Positions 28,448 through 36,678 of a DNA stretch of 36,678 nucleotides are shown here, one piece after another. Position numbers and translations under genes: made by a program. Source of the stretch: Rhizonema sp. NSF051 (GTDB taxonomy: Bacteria; Cyanobacteriota; Cyanobacteriia; Cyanobacteriales; Nostocaceae); the NCBI GenBank assembly GCA_029379265.1, contig JAQYWN010000004.1:1-36678 (forward strand), read 5' to 3'. How positions within the stretch are numbered: the first letter of the stretch is position 1; every line of letters starts with the position of its first letter. The notes beneath the pieces were generated by a model, which worked only from the letters and a program-made list of their open reading frames with translations, made no database searches and was not told where the DNA came from.

Positions 28448-29740
28448 ATGCGTATAAAAATTGTGGCATTGGCATCACCTGGCGGTACCCGAGCCTACGT
28501 CGCTCTTGGGCTAGGATTGCAACGGGCTGGTCACTCAGTACAACTAGCTACGGTTTCTTCTATGCAAGAGTTTGTTTGCAATTGCGGATTGAACTTTGTG
28601 CCTATAGAGTGTAATAAGTTTAAAAAGACAAGTCCACCAGTACCTTTCGGCAACAATCCCTTCGGTTTGAGCCGTAATTTTGGCAATTGGCTACGACCAG
28701 TGAACGAGAGTCTGCTACCTGTACTCTGGCAAATTTGCCAAGATGCAGACGTAATTGTTTTTAACCCAGAGACATTTGCCTGCTACGATATTGCTGAAAA
28801 ACTTGGCATACCTTGCTACGCAGCTTGTGAGAACCCCCGTCATCAAACACATGTTTTGCCTCATTTTCTTTTTCCTCACATACACATACCAACTGTTCCG
28901 CGTTTAGAAGAAATATACAACTGGCTGACCTACTCGTTGTTCGATCAACTCATCTGGCAATCTATTCGGCCACCAATTAACCAATGGCGACACGAAACCT
29001 TGCACTTACCTTCTCTTCCCCCTTGGTCAGGTGTGCTGGCGCGAATGCAGCAACAAAAAGTACCATTTCTTTACAGCTGTAGTCCTTCTTTTCTCCCTAA
29101 ACCGAATGACTGGCCAGACTGGGTATATATCACTGGCTATTGGTTTCTTGAACGTCCATCCAACTGGCAACCGCCCAGCGACCTAGTAGACTTTTTAGCT
29201 GCTGGACCACCGCCAATTTATCTTGAAACTTGGCATGAGAAAATTGGAGTAGAGACAGTTCGCAAAGTGCTATCTCAGACCGGACAGCGAGCTATTGTGC
29301 GAACCGTAGTCGGTGGGCTTCGTGATGCCAATTTTCCAGAAGATGAGATATTTACGATCCAATCGGTACCCCACGATTGGCTCTTCCCGCAAATGGCAGC
29401 TGTGGTGCATCACGGTGGTCATGGCACAACATTGAATGGTATACGTGCTGGCGTTCCTACAGTTACTATGCCCTATAATGGCGACCAGTTTCTCTTTGCC
29501 CGAAGAGTAGGGGAGTTAGGTTTAGGTCCACCGCCGATTGTACAAGAACAGCCTTCAGTAAAGAAACTAGTCGCGGCTATTCAAACTGCCATCAGCGATA
29601 CAACAATGCGATCGCGTGCTGTGGAGATGGGCAAACGGATTCAGGCAGAAGACGGAGTGGCGAAGGCAGTCGAAGCCTTCCACAGGCATTTACCATCTAA
29701 CTGGCAACACCCCAATATCCCAGCCAAATCTATCCATTAA
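28448..29740 (+). CDS. UGT/MGT-type glycosyltransferase (GT1/GT28-like)
   Basis: N-terminal MRIKIVALASPGGTRAYVALGLGLQRAGHSVQLAT and C-terminal HHGGHGTTLNGIRAGVPTVTMPYNGDQFLFARRV donor-binding motif. Confidence 0.9.
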   Translation: MRIKIVALASPGGTRAYVALGLGLQRAGHSVQLATVSSMQEFVCNCGLNFVPIECNKFKKTSPPVPFGNNPFGLSRNFGNWLRPVNESLLPVLWQICQDADVIVFNPETFACYDIAEKLGIPCYAACENPRHQTHVLPHFLFPHIHIPTVPRLEEIYNWLTYSLFDQLIWQSIRPPINQWRHETLHLPSLPPWSGVLARMQQQKVPFLYSCSPSFLPKPNDWPDWVYITGYWFLERPSNWQPPSDLVDFLAAGPPPIYLETWHEKIGVETVRKVLSQTGQRAIVRTVVGGLRDANFPEDEIFTIQSVPHDWLFPQMAAVVHHGGHGTTLNGIRAGVPTVTMPYNGDQFLFARRVGELGLGPPPIVQEQPSVKKLVAAIQTAISDTTMRSRAVEMGKRIQAEDGVAKAVEAFHRHLPSNWQHPNIPAKSIH

Positions 29741-29753
29741 GGTTATGTAGTAA

Positions 29754-31031
29754 ATGCAAGTATTCATCCTGATCTGGTTTGGTCAACTTGTCTCGCTTAT
29801 CGGCTCCGGTTTCACTAGCTTTTCGCTAGGTATTTGGGTATACCAAAGTACTGGGAAAGTCACGCAATTCGCACTGATTTCTTTGTTCACTAGCCTGCCG
29901 GGCATATTGATATCACCATTAGCTGGTGCGCTTGTGGATCGCTGGGATCGACGCTCATGCATGCTGATTGCCGATACTGGGGCAGGACTGAGTACATTGT
30001 TGATTGCGCTGTTGCTCAATGCCAATCGGCTTGAAGTTGGGCACATTTACTTGGCTGTAGCGGTTAGTGCGACCTTCAACGCTTTCCGATGGCCAGCCTA
30101 TGGTGCTACAACTACGTTGCTTGTTCCTAAGCAACACCTTGGTCGCGCCAGCGGTATTGTGCACATGGCAGAGGCGGCTTCACGGCTGATTTCACCGATG
30201 CTTGCAGGCTTGCTAGTTGTAACTATTAGGCTTGAGGGGGTGATTCTAATTGACTGCGTTACTTTCCTCTTTGCCATGGTTACACTGATGCTCGTCCGAT
30301 TCCCTAAACCCAAAATTACCGTAGAGAATAAAGTGGAGAAAGGCTCGTTGTTGCACGAGACCACCTATGGTTGGACATACATCACTGCTCGACCTGGACT
30401 ATTCGGATTGTTAATATTCTTCGCTGTCAGCAATTTCTTCATAGGAGTTGTCACCGTGCTAGTTACACCTCTGGTGCTGGCTTTCACTTCGGCTGCCGTA
30501 CTTGGCACTGTGCTGTCCATCGGTGGGAGTGGTATGCTGGTTGGCGGTTTAGTGATGAGTGCTTGGGGCTGTCCGAAGAACCGCGTCCATAGCATACTCG
30601 GCTTGACACTGTTAGGTGGGCTGTGTATGCTATTTGCTGGACTTATGCCCTCTGTCCCGGTGTTTTTCGTTGTTACCTTGATCTACTACTTCAGTGTACC
30701 GATGATCAATGGCTGTGACCAAGCTATTTGGCAGAGCAAAGTGCCTCCTAATGTGCAGGGACGGGTCTTTGCCGTGCGAAGCATGCTTGCTTGGGCATCT
30801 CTGCCGCTTGCTTATCTTATCGCGGGACCGTTAGCAGATCAAGTCTTCGAGCCATTACTTGCCGTAGGAGGATCACTGGCTGGAAGTGTCGGACAGATCA
30901 TCGGTGTCGGGCGAGGACACGGCATTGCTTTGTTGTTTACTGTCATGGGAATACTCGACATGCTAACGGTAATGGGAGGTTATCTATATCTACCTCTACG
31001 GCTGCTAGAAGAACAACTGCCAGATGCGTAG
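29754..31031 (+). CDS. MFS transporter (EntS/macrolide-efflux-like), probable exporter
   Basis: Multiple hydrophobic spans; GALVDRWDRRSCMLIAD loop; WGCPKNR and IWQSKVPPNVQGRVFA motifs typical of the MFS_3/EntS-like group. Confidence 0.88.
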   Translation: MQVFILIWFGQLVSLIGSGFTSFSLGIWVYQSTGKVTQFALISLFTSLPGILISPLAGALVDRWDRRSCMLIADTGAGLSTLLIALLLNANRLEVGHIYLAVAVSATFNAFRWPAYGATTTLLVPKQHLGRASGIVHMAEAASRLISPMLAGLLVVTIRLEGVILIDCVTFLFAMVTLMLVRFPKPKITVENKVEKGSLLHETTYGWTYITARPGLFGLLIFFAVSNFFIGVVTVLVTPLVLAFTSAAVLGTVLSIGGSGMLVGGLVMSAWGCPKNRVHSILGLTLLGGLCMLFAGLMPSVPVFFVVTLIYYFSVPMINGCDQAIWQSKVPPNVQGRVFAVRSMLAWASLPLAYLIAGPLADQVFEPLLAVGGSLAGSVGQIIGVGRGHGIALLFTVMGILDMLTVMGGYLYLPLRLLEEQLPDA

Positions 31032-31095
31032 ACGTACAGCTGAAGCGAAAAGTAAGCGTTACAAAATAGAATATTCTCTATATAAACCATGACAC

Positions 31096-32229
31096 TTACC
31101 TTCTGCCTTCTGCCTCCTGTCTTCTGCCTTGCCTGAAGGGCTTGTCAAACTTGGCTCGATTACGACGATTGCGCCACATGAAAATGCCAGTGATTAACAA
31201 TGCGGAAGGGACAAGACCAATCAGCACATACAAACATCGCATCCCCAATCCTCCATAAGCACCGTTATGTAGATAGAGCAGTAGATTATTAAGTTGTGCC
31301 GCTAGGGGTGCTTTCAAAGCATTATCCACCTGCAAAACTTTTCCACTATACTGATCGATGTAAACTTTGCTAAGACCGTACAAGTCTATGTCTTGAGGTA
31401 ACTTTTTATATACCTCAAATACCCCATTTGCCTCATGAGGCAACATAACCACAGTGTTTTTTCCTTCTCGTAAGGTGGTATCTGCTCTATGCAGGATCTG
31501 AGCCACCTGTAGGGGGGATTGACCTGCTACGAGCGTTGAGACAGGAGATCTTGGTAATGGTGTATGAGTTAACCAATAAGTGGCGCTTTCAAACTCGCTT
31601 CTGAACACCATCGCTGCTCCAGTTGAAGCAATCACGAGCAGGAATGCTGCGGCTAAAAAACCTACCACTTTGTGAAAATCGTAAGTGAGAAAGGGAGCAG
31701 GAGCTTTCCAGCGAATCCGAAAGCCTCGTATTCTGTTTCGCCATCCAGGCCAAATAACCAGCCCACTGACTACCAGTATCAAGAGTAACAAACCACAAAC
31801 GCCAACGAACTTGTAACCCACTTGTTCACCCATCAGCATATACATGTGGATGTACAAAATGAAGCTCATCAGAGTGTGCCCCCATTGCTGTGAACCCAGA
31901 ATAGCTCCGGTGTAGGGATTAAGGGAAACATCAATCCACTCGTCCTTAGGAGACTTCAACGCCACCATGTAGACTTCTTTAGAAGTACGAGGTAAAGTTA
32001 TGGAATGAAGTTCCATGTCGGAAAAGGCAGAGTGGACGGTATTCAACACAGCTTCTGGTGAAAGACGTTCGCCTTGGGGGACTACTTGCATCAGTTGAGG
32101 ATTCAGCAAGCTATTAATCTCTCGAGAAAAAACTAAGGCGCTACCTGTTAAGCCAATTACCAAGAGTACAAGACCGAGCAGAATACCGATAGAGCGATGA
32201 ATGGTTAATGCTATGGTTCGTAATTTCAT
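31096..32229 (-). CDS. PepSY-associated TM protein (PiuB/COG3182-like)
   Basis: N-terminal RTIALTIHRSIGILLGLVLLVIGLTGSALVF, SLNPYTGAILG, VYIDQYSGKVLQVDNA, LHNGAYGGLGMRCLYVLIGLVPSALLITGIFMW; directly downstream of a TonB receptor on the same strand. Confidence 0.87.
   Translation of the reverse strand: MKLRTIALTIHRSIGILLGLVLLVIGLTGSALVFSREINSLLNPQLMQVVPQGERLSPEAVLNTVHSAFSDMELHSITLPRTSKEVYMVALKSPKDEWIDVSLNPYTGAILGSQQWGHTLMSFILYIHMYMLMGEQVGYKFVGVCGLLLLILVVSGLVIWPGWRNRIRGFRIRWKAPAPFLTYDFHKVVGFLAAAFLLVIASTGAAMVFRSEFESATYWLTHTPLPRSPVSTLVAGQSPLQVAQILHRADTTLREGKNTVVMLPHEANGVFEVYKKLPQDIDLYGLSKVYIDQYSGKVLQVDNALKAPLAAQLNNLLLYLHNGAYGGLGMRCLYVLIGLVPSALLITGIFMWRNRRNRAKFDKPFRQGRRQEAEGRR
31099..31127. repeat. 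Short tandem heptanucleotide repeat (STRR-like), TTCTGCC-type units
   Basis: TTCTGCC TTCTGCC TCCTGTC TTCTGCC; overlaps the 3' end of the PepSY CDS. Confidence 0.75.
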
Positions 32230-32279
32230 TATCCGGCTCTCCTTAAAATTTTATATTCTGGTCTCTAAACTCTTTCAAA

Positions 32280-34916
32280 TCAGAACTCAACAGATACTGT
32301 TCCCAGCAAAGTTAATGGCTCTCTAGGGTATGGACCATCAGAGCCGACTTCAAAATATTTAACACTGAAAAGATTTTTGATGTTAATAGCAAATTTGTAC
32401 TGATTGCGTCGATAGAAGATAGCAGCATCAGTTCTGACATAGGAAGGAAGTTTAAAGGTATTAGGTAATTGTACTTCTCGCTCTCCTGCATAATATAATC
32501 CGGCTCCAAACCCCAACCCCTGCAAATTACCTTTCTGAATTTCATAAGTTGTCCACAAACTGGCACTATTGTGCGGTATACCAATTAATTGAGCGCCAAC
32601 GGGAATTGTGTTGTCTTTAGTAACGAAAGCATCTGTGTAAGCGTAGGTGGCAATAATTTTCCATCCCGGTAAAATTTGACCTGCAATGTCCAGTTCAATA
32701 CCACGACTTCTCTGTTCGCCCGTCTGAATGCTAAATCTTGAATCAACTGGATCTACTGTCAGCACGTTCTGGCGGGTCAACTGGTAGAATGCCAGAGTCG
32801 CTGAGAGTTGCTTGTTGAGAAATTCCTGTTTCGCCCCAACCTCAAATTGCTCTGCTGTTTCCGGTTTGAACTGTTCATCAGTCCGACTTCTGCTAAAGTA
32901 CTGGGGATTGAAAGAGTTCGACCAGCTAAAATAGAGCGATGTCATCTCGCTTGGTTGATAAACAATACCTACTCGTGGAGAAAAATGACTGTTCGATTGC
33001 TCATTTGTCGTTTGGTTAGTCAGGGGATTAACATTGCTTGAATCATTTAAGTCCAAGCGCCCGCCAGCAAGAAGTTTGAGATTGGGAAGGAGCGAGATGA
33101 AATCCTGAAAGTAGATTCCAAGATTGTCTGAGCCATACTTACTAGCGTAACTTGGTGTGAACTCTCCAATCTTCGCATCATATTTTGGGTTAAAGATATC
33201 TATCGGATCTACTGATGCTTGAAGAAAAGCAAAGCTATATTTGTAACGTGCAAGTTCCACTCCTAGCAAGACATTGTGGCTTAAGGGTCCGGTGTTAAAC
33301 TTGCCGAAGATTTCATTTTGCAAAGTATAGTTTTCCTGTTCTTCATTGGGCGACTGACTCGCATAGCGGTCAAGCGTTCGTCGGTCCTCTTCCAAGGAGT
33401 TGTAAAATATTCCTCGGTTATTCCCACCAACTAAAAGTGCGTTAAACCCCTGCCGAAAGCGCCAGTTATCACTGAATTCATGCTCAAAATTGTAAGTAAT
33501 TGAAGTGGAGTGAAGCTCCTGATGGCTAAAACCTGGTACTCCTAAAAATCTATTAATAGGAAGTCTTAAGACTTCAGGCTCAGACGGGAATCCAAAATCA
33601 GCGACATGTTGGTAGCGTTGATACTCAAATTCAGTAGTCAGTTTGGTTCGCGGATCGATTTGCCATGTCAGTGCTGGTGCGACAAAAATACTTTCATTGT
33701 GATTAAAATCGCGGAAACCGTCTGCATTTTCATAAGCGAGATTGAGGCGATATAATAAAGAATTATTAGATGTAAGCGGTCCGGTCAAATCAATTGTTGG
33801 ACGGTAGAAGTTATAACTGCCAACAGTCAGGTTCGCTTCATAACGTGGCTCCGATAGAGGCTTTTTCGTGACTGTGTTGACAACTCCACCCACGCCAAAG
33901 GCACCGCCACCATAAAGGACTGAGCCAGGACCTTTGAGAAACTCAACTCGCTCGACATTCGCAACATCACGAGGACTATCAAAACCAAAATCTCGAAATC
34001 CATTGCGGAAATTTTCGCTCCCTTGCGAAAACCCGCGAATATATAAATTACCGATTGAGGATAAGCCGCCGTAACCTGGTGATCCCTGAACACCACTAAC
34101 ATTGTCGGTGAGTTCGTTGATACGCACTACCTGTCGGTCCTCAATCACTTGACGCGGGATCACTTGAATTGACTGTGGAATATTGCTTAGGGGAACTTCT
34201 AGCTTCGTTGCAGTGCTTGCAGTGGGTGGGTTGTAGCTGCCTTCTGGTTCACCTGTCACCACCAGTTCAATCGGTTCAGAGCCAGAAGCCGATGGTTTTG
34301 TTGGTGGTATTCCACTACTTGGCTTGTCGGTCCGAGGTTTTTGTGGTTGCGGCTGTTGCTGGGTGGAAGATACAGCACTTGTAAAGGCGAAAATTAGACC
34401 AGAATCGCTGTCAAACAATTCGACTTTTGGTAAACCTGCTTCGCCCGTCACTGTCACCAAGATACTATTAGCATCCTGATTCGTCACCGTTACCGATGTG
34501 ATTCCAGCAGTTGGGTTGTTGGAACGGAAGGAACTACCACTCTTATGATGCAGTTGAGCGTTAGAAATTATCGCGGTAAAGGTGTTTCCCTCACTCTTTG
34601 TTGTGGTTTGCAGCTTATCAGATGTAGGAGTTTCTAATATCACTTCCAGACCATTCGCAGTTGGGGAAAGGCGCACCCCTGTCACTTGTATCACTTGATT
34701 CTGTTTATTCTCCTGCGCCACCCAGTCCTTGACACTGGTATAGGGGTGCTGAATGTCACTTAGTTGAGGAATGTCTGTAATGAATTCTTTTCTATTTGTT
34801 ACCTCTTTAAGTTGTACCGCACTCTGTTTTATAACATCAGCACGCACTGGAGAAACCATTAGGACTGATACAGCTGCAAACAGCCACATCCCAATGGATA
34901 ATTTCTGTTGTTTCAC
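32280..34916 (-). CDS. TonB-dependent siderophore receptor with N-terminal AMIN domain (FhuE/FhuA-like)
   Basis: Signal peptide; AMIN-like stretch VTGVRLSPTANGLEVILETP; plug IPQSIQVIPRQVIEDRQV, LYIRGFSQ, VERVEFLKGPGSVLYGGGAFGGVVN-like; beta-barrel ending NLFSVKYFEVGSDGPYPREPLTLLGTVSVEF with terminal Phe. Confidence 0.94.
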   Translation of the reverse strand: MKQQKLSIGMWLFAAVSVLMVSPVRADVIKQSAVQLKEVTNRKEFITDIPQLSDIQHPYTSVKDWVAQENKQNQVIQVTGVRLSPTANGLEVILETPTSDKLQTTTKSEGNTFTAIISNAQLHHKSGSSFRSNNPTAGITSVTVTNQDANSILVTVTGEAGLPKVELFDSDSGLIFAFTSAVSSTQQQPQPQKPRTDKPSSGIPPTKPSASGSEPIELVVTGEPEGSYNPPTASTATKLEVPLSNIPQSIQVIPRQVIEDRQVVRINELTDNVSGVQGSPGYGGLSSIGNLYIRGFSQGSENFRNGFRDFGFDSPRDVANVERVEFLKGPGSVLYGGGAFGVGGVVNTVTKKPLSEPRYEANLTVGSYNFYRPTIDLTGPLTSNNSLLYRLNLAYENADGFRDFNHNESIFVAPALTWQIDPRTKLTTEFEYQRYQHVADFGFPSEPEVLRLPINRFLGVPGFSHQELHSTSITYNFEHEFSDNWRFRQGFNALLVGGNNRGIFYNSLEEDRRTLDRYASQSPNEEQENYTLQNEIFGKFNTGPLSHNVLLGVELARYKYSFAFLQASVDPIDIFNPKYDAKIGEFTPSYASKYGSDNLGIYFQDFISLLPNLKLLAGGRLDLNDSSNVNPLTNQTTNEQSNSHFSPRVGIVYQPSEMTSLYFSWSNSFNPQYFSRSRTDEQFKPETAEQFEVGAKQEFLNKQLSATLAFYQLTRQNVLTVDPVDSRFSIQTGEQRSRGIELDIAGQILPGWKIIATYAYTDAFVTKDNTIPVGAQLIGIPHNSASLWTTYEIQKGNLQGLGFGAGLYYAGEREVQLPNTFKLPSYVRTDAAIFYRRNQYKFAINIKNLFSVKYFEVGSDGPYPREPLTLLGTVSVEF

Positions 34917-35020
34917 TCTACTCCCTCACAACTAAATAGCAACTTACACTCATATCGCGCTCTCGAAAAAACAGCAATGCAATACCCTGACTTTCTCTAC
35001 AATGGATATTCTAGAGTCTT

Positions 35021-35036
35021 GAGAATGACAGTTCTC
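35021..35036. promoter_or_regulatory. Inverted repeat GAGAA-N6-TTCTC about 105 bp upstream of the TonB receptor start
   Basis: GAGAATGACAGTTCTC; exact 5-bp arms; candidate iron-responsive operator. Confidence 0.3.
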
Positions 35037-35859
35037 TTAAAAATAAAAGTCGTAACGACTGCTGTTTGTTGTTTGTAACAGAGACCTTGGCTGTTTTAAC
35101 CTTAGACACAATAGAGGCTTACAACCGCCATTTGACAGTGATTAATCGCTTAGCTCATAGCAAGTTTTCCTAATGGGGGTTGAGTCGTTGACGCACACCT
35201 GCTTCGAGTCCCCCAATCTCAATCGATTGGCAGTTGAGTGAAGGCTCTCCCTTTGTATACATCAATCATTTTCGAGTTGCAAAAAAGCAACAAAAAAGCA
35301 ATTATCATCATCTACAATGCAGCTATTTAAGTCAAACGACAAGATGTCAAACTTTACTTTACTTAATATAGAATATGAATATTAACGATCAGCAATAGCG
35401 CAAGGAATAGAGGCCCTTGCATTTGAAATGACCTCTTTGACTCAGAGTTACGACAACGTAGGTTTCGCCGTCCCTGCTTTTTGTTGTCATTATATGTACA
35501 ATGAGCATATAATCTGAGAATAAAAATTATCCGTTCTTGCCAAAGATAAGTCGGTAGGCGGAAAAATTTGCAGCTATGAAACGAAATGTAAAATCTCTGA
35601 CATTGGCTCGTAGTTGAGGACAGTTCGGAGGAGGTGAGACCATTGCTGCTTTGAGGGTTTCCCAAGGGAAGAATCTGTCCGTGCGCTAAGCGTGTTCTTA
35701 ACAGCAACAAACCATTTTCGGTTTATTTCTGCCCACCTACTTAAGCGAATCACGTTACGCTTTACCGCGTGCCGGGTAAACGCTGAAATTGTTCAACTCA
35801 TCCCAACCTCATTCTTCATTAATGCTAGACTATAGTGCTGGACTGCAATTTTTAGGAGT

Positions 35860-36156
35860 ATGAGGGCAAGAATAGAAGAAAATTTACTTTTTCTTCACCA
35901 TGAAGACTTACCAGAATTTAAAAAAGGTGGTTCGGTGGTGAGGAATAGCTATTTCTGGGCACTCCGTTCAATTGCTGGTCAAGCTAAGCGTTATCGTGAT
36001 TGGGAATATGAGTCGGAAGTCTGGCTAGCACTGGGGCGGATGCTATTGTCATTTACTGAGTCTGGTTATTTAGGTTTGAGTGAAACAGTGCTGGAGTTTC
36101 CCATATCTCAAGGGGAAATTCCCGATGTGCTGCGATCAGTTTCTACTTGGGAATAG
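35860..36156 (+). CDS. Conserved-looking small hypothetical protein (98 aa)
   Basis: ATG preceded by AGGAG-like site (tttttaggagtATG); coding-like composition. Confidence 0.55.
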   Translation: MRARIEENLLFLHHEDLPEFKKGGSVVRNSYFWALRSIAGQAKRYRDWEYESEVWLALGRMLLSFTESGYLGLSETVLEFPISQGEIPDVLRSVSTWE

Positions 36157-36328
36157 AAATATCGCGATCGCCCGCGCGATCATTTATCCTGTCAGGAGAT
36201 ATTGATTTTTTAGCAAGAGTGTCAGTCGCATCAATTAGGTTTTTTTGACAACACGAATTTTATCCGGTAGAGTGTAAGTTAAAAGAGCATGTAAATAGCG
36301 GACAACGAACACATGCAAGGATATTTTT

Positions 36329-36649
36329 GTGAGACGCGATTCCATTTACTATCAAATTTTTAAGCGCTTTCCTGGGTTATTTTTTGAACTCATTGATCAC
36401 CCTCCTCAGGAAGCACAGAACTATCGATTTGAGTCTGTTGAAGTAAAAGAAACCGCTTTTCGCATCGATGGAGTCTTTTTACCTCCTGTGGGTGCAACAT
36501 CTAAAATTGTTTTTTTCGTTGAGGTTCAATTTCAAAAAGATGAAGCCCTCTACCATCGGTTTTTTACTGAGTCGATGATGTATCTGAACAGAAATCGTTC
36601 TGAGTATGATGACTGGTTCTGTGTCAATACTGCTCGGTTAAGGAAATAA
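36329..36649 (+). pseudogene. N-terminal part of a DUF2887/Rpn-family (PD-(D/E)XK-like) protein, probably truncated
   Basis: GTG start, RRDSIYYQIFKRFPGLFFELI...RFESVEVKETAFRIDGVFLPP...VFFVEVQFQKDEALYHRFFTES; ends at 106 aa, where family members as recalled continue well beyond this point. Confidence 0.6.
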
Positions 36650-36678
36650 AGTAGGCTGAAACCCTTGAAATATCGTTG

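Noticed and set aside
30791-31069. Out-of-frame ORFs over the MFS gene (30371-30592, 30791-31069)
   Set aside because: Overlap a well-supported transporter in another frame; no recognisable motifs.
35175-35235. tRNA-like T-arm string (TTCGAGTCCCCC) in the intergenic region
   Set aside because: No acceptor, D-arm or anticodon stem could be assembled around it.
35363-35710. 115-aa minus-strand ORF upstream of the small hypothetical gene
   Set aside because: Low-complexity, non-protein-like composition and no recognisable family; more likely noncoding.
1-36678. CRISPR arrays, transposases/IS elements, rRNA or tRNA genes
   Set aside because: No regularly spaced repeats, transposase ORFs or RNA gene signatures were found on reading through.

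Overview
The window is from a filamentous (Nostocales-like) cyanobacterium, judging by repeated HIP1 octamers (GCGATCGC) and family-level resemblance. About 28 kb is a + strand, near-collinear hybrid NRPS/PKS assembly line whose 5' end is cut by the window. Reading order: [..C]-A(Ser)-PCP | KS-AT(malonyl)-KR-ACP | C-A(Thr)-PCP-C-A(Gly)-PCP-C | standalone SyrP/TauD-like Fe(II)/2OG oxygenase | degenerate C-A(His-like code)-PCP | KS-AT(malonyl)-KR-ACP | C-A(Gly)-PCP-TE. A GT1/GT28-type glycosyltransferase and an MFS exporter follow. On the opposite strand, converging on the cluster, lie a PepSY-TM protein and an AMIN-domain TonB-dependent siderophore receptor. The headline hypothesis is a cyanobacterial beta-hydroxyhistidine metallophore. 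The oxygenase gene sits immediately before a module that has a His-like specificity code (DSALIAEVW) and an N-terminal condensation-like domain whose HHxxxDG motif is lost (SALCSDTAG). The preceding protein ends in an intact orphan C domain, giving a C / interface-like C / A / PCP arrangement split between proteins. Other notable signals are two in-frame palindromic short-repeat insertions inside the Thr adenylation domain (one exactly splitting a HIP1 site), mosaic adenylation domains suggesting subdomain exchange, an atypical C domain after Thr, a heptanucleotide repeat forming the C-terminus of the PepSY protein, and a candidate operator upstream of the TonB receptor. All residue assignments come from manual alignment to the GrsA code positions; no searches were run.
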